From positions 62,001 through 126,000 of the forward strand of contig CAZKGM010000005.1 of the NCBI GenBank assembly GCA_964552395.1: a DNA stretch of 64,000 bases, read 5' to 3'. Below are positions 1-8,463 of this stretch, piece after piece; the first letter of the stretch is position 1, and each line of letters begins with the position of its first letter. The position numbers and the translations under genes were made by a program. The notes under the pieces were generated by a model that had not been told where the DNA came from, searched no databases, and was given only the letters and a program-made list of their open reading frames with translations. Source of the stretch: JAJDNH01 sp964552395 (GTDB taxonomy: Bacteria > Acidobacteriota > Thermoanaerobaculia > Thermoanaerobaculales > Sulfomarinibacteraceae).

Positions 1-896
1 TTGATCTTGGACGGTATTCCGCCCACGAGGCGGCTCAGCTCGTCGGCCTGTGCGTCGCTGTCGTTGAGGCCGCGGATCAGGACGTACTCGAAGGTAACGC
101 GGCGGCCTCTCTCCAGCGGGAAACTGCGGAGGCTGGCCATGAGCTCTCTGAGGGGATAACGTCTCGTGATCGGCATGATCCGTTCGCGGAGCTCCTGATT
201 GGGAGCGTTGAGAGAGACCGCGAGCTTGGGCCTCCGCTCAAGCTCGCCGAGGAACCGGATTCCAGGCACAATGCCCGATGTCGAGACCGTGATGCGACGG
301 GGGCTGACGGTCTCGGTTAGGACCTCCAGTGCGGCGGCAAGGTTGGGCGCGTTGAGCAGAGGCTCTCCCATGCCCATGAAGACGAGGTTGACTCTGGAGG
401 CTTCGGTTTCGAGGTCGCGGAGCATCACCCGGTACTGGCCCACCATCTCGGCCGGCGACAGGTTCCGGCCGGCTCCGAGGACCCCGGTGACGCAGAATGT
501 GCAACCGACGGCGCATCCGGTCTGGGAGGACAGGCACAGGGTGCTGTGACCGGTCTCAGCCATCGCTACCGACTCGACAGTCGAGCCATCCTCCAGCTCG
601 AACAGGTACTTGCGTGATCCATCTCGGCTCGCCGTGAGATTGGCGACACGAGGATCATCGAGCGAGAACAGCTCCCCGAGCCTGCGACGGACGTTCTTCG
701 GCAGGTCGGTCATCTGATCGAACGAGGTTGCGTTGCGGTGGACGATCCACAGCGCTACCTGACGGGCTCGGTATGGGCGATCGACCATGGGCGCGACCCG
801 CCGTTCGATCTCATGAGAGCTGGAGCCGATCAAGGAGGCCATCTCCGGCCGTGGCAATGGGCCCTGGGACGCGTCGCGCTTCACGAGTCTGTCCAT
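1..896 (-). CDS. rlmN: RlmN radical-SAM rRNA/tRNA adenine-C2 methyltransferase, 3'-truncated by window edge
   Basis: RlmN methylates C2 of A2503 in 23S rRNA and of A37 in some tRNAs, using two SAM molecules and a 4Fe-4S cluster. 298 codons are visible and the frame runs off the left edge, so the C-terminal end is missing. The radical-SAM motif is present as C128, C132 and C135 (GCAVGCTFC). It is followed by the MGMGEPL motif and a VSTSGIVPGI stretch, and the last residues (GGIPSKI) lead into the place where the family reads NLIP. The ATG at 896 was chosen because the N-terminal helix and the RPYRARQVALWI stretch follow at the usual distance. The 79 nt upstream separate it from a small unknown gene on the same strand, with which it could be co-transcribed. 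Identification is secure; only the end is unseen. Confidence 0.95.
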   Translation of the reverse strand, partial: MDRLVKRDASQGPLPRPEMASLIGSSSHEIERRVAPMVDRPYRARQVALWIVHRNATSFDQMTDLPKNVRRRLGELFSLDDPRVANLTASRDGSRKYLFELEDGSTVESVAMAETGHSTLCLSSQTGCAVGCTFCVTGVLGAGRNLSPAEMVGQYRVMLRDLETEASRVNLVFMGMGEPLLNAPNLAAALEVLTETVSPRRITVSTSGIVPGIRFLGELERRPKLAVSLNAPNQELRERIMPITRRYPLRELMASLRSFPLERGRRVTFEYVLIRGLNDSDAQADELSRLVGGIPSKI

Positions 897-975
897 GCTA
901 CCGGGTCAGGATCATGGCCAAGGGGTCGGTCGCAGCCGGGTTTCGAAGAGCGCATGGACGCTGAGTGGTGCGAGC

Positions 976-1335
976 TCAGCTCGGGTCGGCCGAAGGAGGC
1001 CTGCTCGAGGACTTCTTGGCCGAGCTCGGGGAGCGGTGCCGAGACGGTGAGATTCCCAGCGACGCAAGGAAAGCGGCATCCTGGAGGTTCATCCGGAAGC
1101 TGACCTTTCCCTGTCCGGGTTCGGCGTGAATGTGCAAGGATGCCTCCTCGATCTCGGGCTCGCCGTCGTTGCGGCAGGCAACCGAGGCCTCGAGCATCAT
1201 GACCGCTTCCCACCCGTGCTCGTGGAGCTGGCGCAGGCATCCGCGCACCTCGTCCGAGTTCACGACGGTTCCGTGGAGCGCCTGACCAAGGCGCTTGAGA
1301 AGCTCCTGCAACAGCTGTGTCCGTGACTGCTCCAT
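976..1335 (-). CDS. Small hypothetical protein (119 aa)
   Basis: I do not recognise this protein. The ATG at 1335 gives 119 residues. Residues 1-90 form a compact, predominantly helical segment (MEQSRTQLLQELLKRLGQAL at the N-terminus) and read like a folded domain. The last 30 or so residues are rich in Ser, Lys, Arg and Pro and are probably disordered. The open frame extends further upstream, but that part overlaps the start region of the divergent kinase gene and looks non-coding, so the internal ATG was preferred. A G-rich stretch lies about 10 nt upstream of the ATG. It precedes rlmN on the same strand, so the two may share a transcript. No signal peptide or membrane segment is visible. 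Moderate confidence that it is a gene; no function is proposed. Confidence 0.6.
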   Translation of the reverse strand: MEQSRTQLLQELLKRLGQALHGTVVNSDEVRGCLRQLHEHGWEAVMMLEASVACRNDGEPEIEEASLHIHAEPGQGKVSFRMNLQDAAFLASLGISPSRHRSPSSAKKSSSRPPSADPS

Positions 1336-1453
1336 CCTTAAAGCCCCCGTTCTGAGAACCTCTCGGGGGCCCCCCTCTCTTCCCTCAATGGTACACCAGG
1401 CAGAAGGCGTGGCATACTCGGCCACGGCCGCGATCGGGCCGCTTGGATGGTGT

Positions 1454-2392
1454 ATGGAGAAGCTCTCATGGGCACGGGAGACCAAGCTTGCGGGCGATGC
1501 CTCGTACCGCAGCTACGCCCGTGTGGTTGCCAGCTCCGGGATCGCGGTGATTCGAGTGACCTATCCTCCAGACCGTGTGGACGCGCTTGCTCGAGACGAC
1601 GATGTTCTTGCATGGCTGTCCGGGCGGGGATTCCGGGTGCCGCGCCGACTCCAGCTGGTTGGAGAGCCCAGACAGCTCTACCTGGAGGACCTCGGCGAGG
1701 AAGATGCCGAGCAAACCCTCCGACGGCGCGACGCTGGGCAACGCGGGGAGCTCATCGGGCGTCTTGCCACACCTCTGGCGACGCTGGCCGCGATTCCGCT
1801 CGACCAGCTGCCGGCCTGGAACCCGCCTCTCGGCTCCGAACGCTTGCGCGAGGAGCTGGCGGGCTTCGAGAGGTGGTTCTTAGGGCGTTTCACCGGCGTT
1901 GCAGCGAGCTCCGACACGGCCCATTGGCTGGACGATCTTGCGGCGAGCATCGGCCGTCACCCCAGGCGCGTGTGCCATCGCGACTACCATCTCAACAACC
2001 TGTTTTTCCTGCAGAGTGGAGAGGTCGGGGTCATCGACGTCCAAGACATCCTCATCGGCCCAGACACTTACGACGCAGTCTCTCTGGTTGGAGAGCGGGC
2101 CTTTCCGGAGCTGATAGAGGAGCAGGCGATCCGCGAGTGGCTTGCTCATTGGGCGGAGGTGACGGCTGCCGAGAACGGCTGGGAGCAGCGTATGCTCGAG
2201 ACCGGGACGCAGCGCGCGCTCAAGGTCCTCGGCACCTTTGCCTGTCTCGACCTGGCCGGCAAGCGAGGGTATAGCAGCTGGATGCGGCCGCTGGCATGGC
2301 GAGCGACGCCGGCCCTGCGGGATCTCGCCGCACCACCCGAGCTGGTCAATACTCTGCTAGAGTGGCTCGAGGGAGGTTCTCATGTTCGGTAG
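1454..2392 (+). CDS. APH-fold sugar kinase, AmgK/COG3178-like
   Basis: A 312-residue protein of the aminoglycoside phosphotransferase (APH) superfamily, closest in motif layout to AmgK-type amino-sugar kinases, which phosphorylate the anomeric position of MurNAc or GlcNAc in cell-wall recycling. The N-terminal GDASYRSYARV matches the GDASFRRYFRV signature I associate with that family, and YLEDLGEED follows as the hinge. The catalytic loop is CHRDYHLNN, with H175, R176 and D177, and the metal-binding stretch VIDVQDILIGPDTYD follows. The ATG at 1454 was chosen over upstream in-frame codons, which would overlap the promoter region of the divergent gene. The stop lies inside tatA, an 11-nt overlap that suggests translational coupling. 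The usual MurU partner is not adjacent, so the actual substrate is uncertain. Confidence 0.82.
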   Translation: MEKLSWARETKLAGDASYRSYARVVASSGIAVIRVTYPPDRVDALARDDDVLAWLSGRGFRVPRRLQLVGEPRQLYLEDLGEEDAEQTLRRRDAGQRGELIGRLATPLATLAAIPLDQLPAWNPPLGSERLREELAGFERWFLGRFTGVAASSDTAHWLDDLAASIGRHPRRVCHRDYHLNNLFFLQSGEVGVIDVQDILIGPDTYDAVSLVGERAFPELIEEQAIREWLAHWAEVTAAENGWEQRMLETGTQRALKVLGTFACLDLAGKRGYSSWMRPLAWRATPALRDLAAPPELVNTLLEWLEGGSHVR

Positions 2393-2564
2393 TCTCGGGC
2401 TTCCGGAGCTCCTGGTCATCCTCGTGATCGTTATCATCATTTTCGGGGCATCCAAGCTGCCGCAGCTGGGGCGCGGTCTCGGCGAGGGGATACGCAACTT
2501 CAAGGATTCGATCAAGCCGGACGAGGATGACAGCGAAGACGAGGACAAGAACGAGAAGGGCTAA
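2382..2564 (+). CDS. tatA: TatA/TatE twin-arginine translocase subunit
   Basis: TatA oligomerises to form the conduit through which folded proteins cross the cytoplasmic membrane with TatC. The 60-residue protein has the full family layout: a short periplasmic N-terminus (MFGSLGLPELL), one membrane helix (about residues 9-24, VILVIVIIIFGASKLPQLG), a glycine-marked hinge, an amphipathic helix (GRGLGEGIRNFKDSIK), and a very acidic, lysine-spiked tail (DEDDSEDEDKNEKG). FG at the start of the hinge and the conserved LPQLGR are present. A Shine-Dalgarno GGAGG stands six nt before the ATG. The start overlaps the end of the kinase gene, so the two are probably translated from one mRNA. tatB and tatC are not in this window, so this is probably an orphan or TatA-only locus. 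Confidence 0.95.
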   Translation: MFGSLGLPELLVILVIVIIIFGASKLPQLGRGLGEGIRNFKDSIKPDEDDSEDEDKNEKG

Positions 2565-2648
2565 GCTCCCTCCCCCTACACTGTATTGGCCGCGCTCAAC
2601 GCTACCGCGCCCGCCCGGTTGCGCTCGATGGCGGCTGAATGAGTTCTG

Positions 2649-3743
2649 CTACCTCAGCTCGACGCGTTCTCCAACGCCGGACCAGCCCCGACTGTTGAGA
2701 ATCCGGGCTGTGGAGTAGTGCTCGCCGACAGTCAGGATTCCCACCTCGCCGAGCACGATTCTCGGCATCCCCGGAGCAGGGTTGTCGTGGAACAGGGTCG
2801 CGAATTGGCCTGGATAGGCTCCGTCCGCGGAACCGAGGTCCAGCATCACGAGGTAATCAGTACCGGTAGTAAAGATGCCGTCCTTCTGATAGACGACGTA
2901 GCCGGTCGGTTTGCCGTTCGGTGGATCACACCGGGTCAGCGGGGGGCTCTTGACGGCCAGCGGAACGGGAATCGGGCTGAACGGCTTGAGCAGAGCGCCC
3001 AGCGCGATGGGGTCGCAAGCCATCGTCACCTCGCAGATACTCGAGTGGTCCTGGGCGCAGAGAACCCGCAGCTGACCTACCTGCCGGTACAGAGTACCCA
3101 TTGGAGTTCCCGAGACTGGATGGTCCAGGGGTTTGCCCTTGCTGAGAACGAAGAACTGGTCGCCGGCAGCAACTCCTTCTTCCGTGCCGCCGTTGATGTA
3201 GACGATATCGCCCTCGCTGTAGTCGTCCTGGTACTCGGTAGTCTCGGCAGAAACGATCGAGAAAGGGAACTCGCCTTCATTGTCGGAGAGAATGGCGAAG
3301 CAGTAGACGTCTGCGGTACTCCCGAGAGGTATCGCCTCACCCTCGAAACCGCCCTCTTCCTCGACCGGCGGCCCGGCCGAGACTCCGGTAGCCGGCGGCG
3401 CGACCTCCTTCTCTTCGACCGGCGCTGCGGGTTGAACGGCCACATCGATGACCACGGGGTCGCCGGGGTAGATCCAGTGGGAGTCACGAATATACGGGTT
3501 CCTCTCCCAGATCTGCGGCCAGAGGTAGGGATCGCCCAGGTACTGCTTGGCCAGATCCCACAGCGTGTCGCCCTTGACAACGGTATGCACGCGGGCGCCC
3601 TCCGGAAACTCGGTGGGTGGGCTGTACGGTGTCCAGTGGTCGCCCACGAGATGGAGGGGACGCGGGGGCGGGGCCACGGTCTGGGCCGCAACCAGTACGG
3701 GGAAGAGACCCACGAGGATTACGAACCTGAGGCTGCCTTTCAT
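2649..3743 (-). CDS. Exported LysM-domain protein
   Basis: A 364-residue exported protein with an N-terminal signal peptide (positively charged MKGSLR, hydrophobic core to about residue 20). One LysM domain spans about residues 50-100 (VVKGDTLWDLAKQYLGDP, then WPQIWERNPYIRDSHWIYPG), which would bind N-acetylglucosamine in peptidoglycan. A Pro/Glu/Val-rich linker (about 105-135) leads to an unrecognised C-terminal region of about 220 residues with several predicted beta-rich segments. A GGGAG ribosome site precedes the ATG at 3743. It lies 57 nt downstream of the BamD-like lipoprotein gene, so it is probably the last gene of the minus-strand envelope operon and may help anchor the outer-membrane machinery to the wall. 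Export and LysM are clear; the C-terminal function is unknown. Confidence 0.85.
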   Translation of the reverse strand: MKGSLRFVILVGLFPVLVAAQTVAPPPRPLHLVGDHWTPYSPPTEFPEGARVHTVVKGDTLWDLAKQYLGDPYLWPQIWERNPYIRDSHWIYPGDPVVIDVAVQPAAPVEEKEVAPPATGVSAGPPVEEEGGFEGEAIPLGSTADVYCFAILSDNEGEFPFSIVSAETTEYQDDYSEGDIVYINGGTEEGVAAGDQFFVLSKGKPLDHPVSGTPMGTLYRQVGQLRVLCAQDHSSICEVTMACDPIALGALLKPFSPIPVPLAVKSPPLTRCDPPNGKPTGYVVYQKDGIFTTGTDYLVMLDLGSADGAYPGQFATLFHDNPAPGMPRIVLGEVGILTVGEHYSTARILNSRGWSGVGERVELR

Positions 3744-3800
3744 AAGCCGTCTCCCAACTCTTGGAACACGTTCAAGGTTACTCCAGGTAGGTTGCAGTCG

Positions 3801-4535
3801 TCAATCCTCCTTGGTGTTCTTTTCGTTCTTGCGTCTCTTCGCGATTTCCTCCTTGATGCGATCCCAGGCCTCCTGAGCCTTCTTCTGGAGAGCGTCGACC
3901 TCGTCCATGTGTTGGAAATCTGGGTAGTTCTTCTTGAGGTATTCAAGCCTCCACAACGTGCCAATCCAGCGCCTATTCCTGGCGTAAAAGAACGCGACGT
4001 CGTACTCGTGTTGAGCGAGGATTCCCTTGACGTTGGTGAGGCTTTCCTGTGCTTCCTGAGCGTGCTTCGAGTTGGGGTAGAGGTTGATGAGCTGCTGGAA
4101 AGTGTTCAGCGCGTCATAGGCGTTGGTGAGGTCGCGGTCGGGCCGCAGGCGCCTCGCCGTGTAGGTCCTCCCCAGCATCAGCAGTGCATAGTCACGCTCG
4201 GGATCGTTTGGGTAGCGGTTGACAAAGTCGCGATAGCGAAGGCGAGCCTCGGTCACGCTGGCAGTGTCACGGTATTGGAGGAACGTGTCGGCAACCCTCA
4301 GCGCGGACTTATGACCCAATGGATCGTTGGGGAAGCTGTCGTACAGGAAGGCGTACAGCTTGCGTGCCTGCTTGTACTCCTTGTCCGCGTACAGCCCCTC
4401 CGCCTGAGAAAAGATCGTCGCCTTGTCCATGGATGAAAGCTGCTGAAGTAGAGCTTCATCGGGCTTCGCACTCGAGCAGGCGATAGCCCATACAGCGGTT
4501 GCGGTCAGCAGCGTCAGCGAAAGGAACCTCTTCAT
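3801..4535 (-). CDS. bamD: BamD-like outer-membrane assembly lipoprotein
   Basis: BamD is the essential lipoprotein of the BAM complex that inserts beta-barrel proteins into the outer membrane. The 244-residue product has a lipoprotein signal peptide ending in WAIAC-S, so the mature N-terminal cysteine is C20. At least four helical TPR-like repeats follow, recognisable by the A-x-x-L-Y and YPN patterns (for example QARKLYAFLYDSFPNDP, FVNRYPNDP, LINLYPNSKHAQEA). Length is the same as E. coli BamD. The C-terminal tail is highly charged (KEEIAKRRKNEKNTKED). The ATG at 4535 overlaps the rpe stop by four nt. Other TPR lipoproteins such as CpoB could look similar, but length and repeat placement favour BamD. 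A working outer membrane is implied. Confidence 0.83.
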   Translation of the reverse strand: MKRFLSLTLLTATAVWAIACSSAKPDEALLQQLSSMDKATIFSQAEGLYADKEYKQARKLYAFLYDSFPNDPLGHKSALRVADTFLQYRDTASVTEARLRYRDFVNRYPNDPERDYALLMLGRTYTARRLRPDRDLTNAYDALNTFQQLINLYPNSKHAQEAQESLTNVKGILAQHEYDVAFFYARNRRWIGTLWRLEYLKKNYPDFQHMDEVDALQKKAQEAWDRIKEEIAKRRKNEKNTKED

Positions 4536-5197
4536 GAAGCCTGTCCTCCGGTAGCGGCGGCACGCATGCTCTCGAGGGCCGCGCGTCGATTCTCAGCACC
4601 AAAGATCGCAGTGCCCGCGATCAAAGTCGTGGCGCCGGCAGACACAAGATCTTGGGCCGTTTCCGTGCTCACCCCGCCGTCCACGGAAATGTCGAAATCC
4701 CGGCCTCCGAGCGACTCGCGCAGGTGCCATATTCTGTCCGTGCTCTCGACTATGAACTCCTGGCCACCGAAGCCGGGGTTGACAGACATCACAAGAATGA
4801 AGTCCAACCAGGCTGTGATCTCGGTCACGAATGCGAGCGGCGTTCCAGGGTTGATGGCGGCCCCGGCGAGCATCCCTTGGTCCCGAATGACGGTCAGAGT
4901 GCGCTGAATATGGGGGCACGTCTCGACATGGACGGCGATGCGCGCCACCCCGGCGGCTGCAAGCGGGCCGATCAGCGGTGTCGGATCAGAGACCATGAGG
5001 TGGGCGTCGAGGGGCAGGGAGGTGTGGCGGGCGAGGCAACGTACAAGCGGCGGGCCAAAAGTGAGGTTGGGAACGAAGTGCCCGTCCATGATGTCGAGAT
5101 GGATGAGGTCCGCACCGGCTCGCTCAACCTCGTGCACCTCCGAGGCCAGCTCAGCAAGATCGCAGGACAGAATGGACGGCGCGATACGAATGCTCAT
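4532..5197 (-). CDS. rpe: Ribulose-phosphate 3-epimerase
   Basis: Rpe interconverts ribulose 5-phosphate and xylulose 5-phosphate in the non-oxidative pentose phosphate pathway. It acts with the transketolase and transaldolase encoded together at 45-48 kb. The 221-residue TIM barrel shows all family signatures: MSIRIAPSILSCD at the N-terminus, HLDIMDGHFVPNLTFG with the metal-binding His and Asp, the second metal His in LDAHLMV, NPGFGGQ, and ISVDGGV near the C-terminus. The ATG at 5197 overlaps the stop of the PASTA gene by four nt, and its own stop overlaps the bamD start by four nt. A longer in-frame ORF exists upstream but is antisense-like filler and was rejected. Embedding in an envelope operon is a matter of transcription rather than function. 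Confidence 0.96.
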   Translation of the reverse strand: MSIRIAPSILSCDLAELASEVHEVERAGADLIHLDIMDGHFVPNLTFGPPLVRCLARHTSLPLDAHLMVSDPTPLIGPLAAAGVARIAVHVETCPHIQRTLTVIRDQGMLAGAAINPGTPLAFVTEITAWLDFILVMSVNPGFGGQEFIVESTDRIWHLRESLGGRDFDISVDGGVSTETAQDLVSAGATTLIAGTAIFGAENRRAALESMRAAATGGQAS

Positions 5198-5895
5198 TGG
5201 CTGACCCACAGGGCCATGATATCCGAGCGTGAGAGAGGGCTGCCCGCGGCCGGATACTGCCGCAGGACCACCCCCGACGGCACCCCGGGGTAGGCAGTGC
5301 CATGGACCTGGCCGAGCCGGAAACGGTGGCTGCGGCAGAAGCTCCGCACCTCGGAAAGCGGGTGACCGAGGAACGACGGCGCGACCCACAGCGGCTGGCG
5401 AGGCGCCGTGTTGGACAGCAGGTCGACCACTGTCGCTGGGGCAACCTCTGCACCCTTGGGAGGGCTCGAGGCGAGGACGCTGTCCGCATCGGCCTGATCC
5501 GCGACCTGCGCCTGGCGGCCGGGGTCGAGGCCCAGGTCCTGCAACAGGTGGGCAGCGCTGCTGATTGACTGGTCGCTGAGGTCCGGCACCTTCACGCGCT
5601 CGCCGCCCAGGCTGAGCCGGACCCTGAGGCGGGCGCCACCCTTGACGTGAAAGCCCGGTGGTGGTTCCTGGAGGGCAACCGAGCCGGCCGGGATCTGCGG
5701 GCTGAACACGCCCTGGTCGTCGATGTCGACCGCCAGCCCGCGATCGTGGGCTGTCTGACGCGCCTCGTCGAGCGTCTTGCCTCGCAACTCGGGAACCGTC
5801 AGCGTGCCGGAATGAACCGTGTGGACGAGCGCCACCCAGAAGACCGTGGAGGCCGTGACCGCAAAGATGGCGGCGATCAGGAGACGGTCCCGCAT
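5194..5895 (-). CDS. Membrane-anchored PASTA-domain protein without a kinase domain
   Basis: A 233-residue protein with a single N-terminal signal anchor (MRDRLLIAAIFAVTASTVFW) and then three PASTA modules on the outer side of the membrane, at about residues 33-96, 98-165 and 168-233. Each begins with the VPDL/VPEL-type strand and contains the P-G-S/A-V turn. PASTA modules bind muropeptides or lipid II and usually sit on PknB-type kinases or class A PBPs. Here they stand alone. The ATG at 5895 starts directly at the anchor; an in-frame GTG at 5928, five nt after the rseP stop, would add eleven residues. The stop overlaps the rpe start (ATGA). It lies between rseP and rpe in one unit. A sensor or scaffold for septal peptidoglycan is likely but unproven. 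Confidence 0.85.
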   Translation of the reverse strand: MRDRLLIAAIFAVTASTVFWVALVHTVHSGTLTVPELRGKTLDEARQTAHDRGLAVDIDDQGVFSPQIPAGSVALQEPPPGFHVKGGARLRVRLSLGGERVKVPDLSDQSISSAAHLLQDLGLDPGRQAQVADQADADSVLASSPPKGAEVAPATVVDLLSNTAPRQPLWVAPSFLGHPLSEVRSFCRSHRFRLGQVHGTAYPGVPSGVVLRQYPAAGSPLSRSDIMALWVSQ

Positions 5896-5932
5896 CGTTG
5901 CGACTCTACCACGGTCGAGCCTCCTCACCCGA

Positions 5933-7264
5933 TCAGCCGCGGTGCAGGAAGTGGTACATGTTCTCGGGCAGGACCTTCAGGATGTCGTTGTAGAGCACGA
6001 CAACCATGAGCAGGATGAGGAGCACGAAACCGACCTCGAGAATCCGCTCCTTGACCCGAAGGGGCAAATCGCGACGGCGGACCGTCTCGAAGGACAGGAT
6101 CGCGAGGTGCCCGCCGTCGAGGACGGGAATCGGCAGCAGGTTGAAGATCCCCAGCTGAAGTGAGATCAAGCCGAGGAACCAGATCAGCGTCCGGATTCCG
6201 CTGCGTGCCGCCTCCCCGGAGATCCTTGCGATGTCGATGGGTCCGGAGACCTGGCTCAACGAGGTCTTGCGACGGATCAGCTTGCCGAGGATGCGGAAGG
6301 TCTGGACCGTCATGCGCCGGCACTCGCGGATGCTGGTTGCGATCGCTGCCACGGGGGCGAGCTTCTCGAGCCGGGTGGGGAAGATGACGGGGATGCCGAT
6401 CTTCCCCTCGCCGCCAACGTCGCGAGGCGTGATCTGGACCTGCTGGCGCTCGCCGTTGCGCACGTAGCTGACGGTGATCTTCTCTGCGGGGTGGGGTGAG
6501 ATCAGCCGCATCATGTCGTAGAACTGATGTACGGGTTGGCCATCGATACTAACGATACGGTCGCCCGGCCGTAGGCCCGCGTGCTGGGCGGGGGAACCGG
6601 GGTTCAGCTCGACGACGACCGAGTCCAGGGGCGGCAGGATGCCGGAGTATCCGAAGCCGTAGCGGGAGAACTTCGTCGGTGTGAACGATACCGCGAGCTG
6701 CCGCTCGTCCCGTTGCAGCTCGACGTGCACCTTGTGACCGCCGGAGGTCAGGAGCGACGTCTCGAGGTCGCTCCATGCGTTGATCTTGAGGCCGTCCACC
6801 GCCGTCACCAGGTCGCCCTCCTTGACCCCGGCGCCGGCGGCCGGCGAGTCCGGCTCGACCCAGCCGACGCGCGGCGGCTGGCTCTGGTAGGCCGGCATCT
6901 GCACTCCGAGCATGAACGCGATCGCCAGGAAGCCGACGGCGGCGATGATGTTCGTCACCGGTCCGGCAAGCAGGATGATGCCCCGCTTCCAGCGCGGAAG
7001 GAGCTCGTCGTCCGCCTCGGCGGCGCCGGTGACCTGCGACTCATCTGGACCGAGGCCGACGACGCGCACATAGCCGCCGATCGGGATCAGGCTGACTCGG
7101 TAGTCCGTGCCGCCCCTCTTGAAGCCCCACAGCCGCTTCCCAAAGCCGACCGAGAACACCTCCACCGGGGCGCCAACGGCTCGCGCGGCGAAGAAATGAC
7201 CGGCCTCGTGGAGAATGACGAGGACACCGAGAACGAATATGAATGCAAGGAGGTTGATCAACAT
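5933..7264 (-). CDS. rseP: RseP/RasP site-2 intramembrane zinc metalloprotease
   Basis: RseP cleaves membrane-embedded substrates such as anti-sigma factors during envelope stress. The 443-residue protein begins in the first membrane helix, which carries the zinc motif HEAGH at residues 19-23. Two tandem PDZ domains follow (about residues 110-190 and 205-285; the second contains PAQHAGLRPGDRIVSIDG). The C-terminal helices hold the third zinc ligand in NLLPIPVLDGGH. The length is typical for Gram-negative RseP with two PDZ domains. Its ATG stands nine nt beyond the dxr stop, and the downstream PASTA gene follows almost directly. This uppS-cdsA-dxr-rseP order is the widely conserved envelope and isoprenoid cluster. 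No sigma/anti-sigma pair is visible here to identify the substrate. Confidence 0.96.
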   Translation of the reverse strand: MLINLLAFIFVLGVLVILHEAGHFFAARAVGAPVEVFSVGFGKRLWGFKRGGTDYRVSLIPIGGYVRVVGLGPDESQVTGAAEADDELLPRWKRGIILLAGPVTNIIAAVGFLAIAFMLGVQMPAYQSQPPRVGWVEPDSPAAGAGVKEGDLVTAVDGLKINAWSDLETSLLTSGGHKVHVELQRDERQLAVSFTPTKFSRYGFGYSGILPPLDSVVVELNPGSPAQHAGLRPGDRIVSIDGQPVHQFYDMMRLISPHPAEKITVSYVRNGERQQVQITPRDVGGEGKIGIPVIFPTRLEKLAPVAAIATSIRECRRMTVQTFRILGKLIRRKTSLSQVSGPIDIARISGEAARSGIRTLIWFLGLISLQLGIFNLLPIPVLDGGHLAILSFETVRRRDLPLRVKERILEVGFVLLILLMVVVLYNDILKVLPENMYHFLHRG

Positions 7265-7272
7265 CAGCTACT

Positions 7273-8463
7273 TCAAACCTTCCGTTCCCTCGAACCAGGC
7301 ACCCGCAGCGCGTATTTCAGGGCCGCTCCGGTCGCCTCCCGGCGGGCCTGTGAGTCGGCGGCAACAGCTTGCTCAAGCGACTCGAGGGGGCAGTTCCGGG
7401 CCGCGTGCCGGTTCAGCGTGTCGGCGATGACCTCGGTGATCGCCGGGAAGGGGATCCGATGCTCGAGGAAGGCGGCGACGGCGACCTCGTTGGCGGCGTT
7501 GAGAATCGCCGGCATCTCTCCACCCTCACGCAATGCGGCCCGTGCCAGGGCGATGGCGGGGAAGCGCTCCTCATCGGGCGCCTCGAAGGTCAGATCTGCC
7601 GCCGCGGCGAGGTCGAGCCCCTCGAACGGTGATGGCAATCGCTCGGGCCAAGCCAGCGCGTACAGGATCGGGAACCTCATGTCATTGATCGACAGCTGGG
7701 CGATCAGGGTGCCGTCGATGTACTCGACCAGCGAGTGCACCAGGCTCTGGGGATGGATCAGGACGGCGATCCGCTCTTCCGGAAGAGAGAACAGGTGGTG
7801 AGCCTCGATGATCTCCAGGCCCTTGTTCATCATCGTGGCGGAGTCGATCGTTATCTTCGGGCCCATCTTCCAGGTCGGGTGGGCCAGCGCCTCGTCGACC
7901 GTGGCTGCCTGAATCCGCTCTTGCGGCCAGGTGCGGAAGGGACCCCCCGAGGCGGTCAGAATGAGCCGGCGGATGCTCCCGTCGGGGCCGACGCGGAGAG
8001 CCTGGTGGATCGCGTTGTGCTCGCTGTCGACCGGCAGGATCGCCACGCCGCGACGACGCGCTGCCGCCATGACGAGCTCCCCTGCCACGACCAAGGTCTC
8101 CTTGTTCGCGAGGGCGATGTCCTTGCCGGCTTCGATTGCCGACAGGGTTGGCACTAGGCCGACCGAACCGACCAGGGCAGCGACCACGGTATCTGCATCG
8201 GGGTGGCATGCGACCTCGGTCAGGCCGTCCTGGCCGCTGACAACCCGCACTCCAGGGAGAGCCTGCCGGAGCTCGCGGGCGGCCTCTGGGTCGGCGACCG
8301 AAACGAGGTCAGGTGCGAACCTCTCGGCCTGCACGCGCAGGAGGTCGAGGTTGGCGCCGGCCGCCAGGGCGACGACCGAAAAGCGCTCGGGGAATGCCTC
8401 CACGACCGATAGGGTCGAGGTGCCGATCGAGCCGGTCGAGCCGAGGACGGCGAGGCGCTTCAC
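7273..8463 (-). CDS. dxr: 1-deoxy-D-xylulose 5-phosphate reductoisomerase
   Basis: Dxr converts 1-deoxyxylulose 5-phosphate to MEP, the committed step of the non-mevalonate isoprenoid pathway that feeds the neighbouring UppS. The 396-residue enzyme has the NADPH fold at its N-terminus (LGSTGSIGTSTLSV), the metal and substrate region PVDSEHNAIHQAL, the flexible-loop region (LTASGGPFRTW, HPTWKMG) and IDSATMMNKGLE, and the LNAANEVAV motif towards the C-terminus. The GTG at 8463 was chosen because it overlaps the cdsA stop by four nt (GTGA) and places the Rossmann strand immediately after the start. A much longer upstream frame is only the shadow of cdsA. The set of motifs is complete, and the host therefore uses the MEP route. 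Confidence 0.96.
   Translation of the reverse strand: MKRLAVLGSTGSIGTSTLSVVEAFPERFSVVALAAGANLDLLRVQAERFAPDLVSVADPEAARELRQALPGVRVVSGQDGLTEVACHPDADTVVAALVGSVGLVPTLSAIEAGKDIALANKETLVVAGELVMAAARRRGVAILPVDSEHNAIHQALRVGPDGSIRRLILTASGGPFRTWPQERIQAATVDEALAHPTWKMGPKITIDSATMMNKGLEIIEAHHLFSLPEERIAVLIHPQSLVHSLVEYIDGTLIAQLSINDMRFPILYALAWPERLPSPFEGLDLAAAADLTFEAPDEERFPAIALARAALREGGEMPAILNAANEVAVAAFLEHRIPFPAITEVIADTLNRHAARNCPLESLEQAVAADSQARREATGAALKYALRVPGSRERKV

Noticed and set aside
2718..4436. Long plus-strand open frame of 572 codons
   Set aside because: It is antisense to the LysM and BamD-like genes, which have clear domains, and its translation has no recognisable motif.
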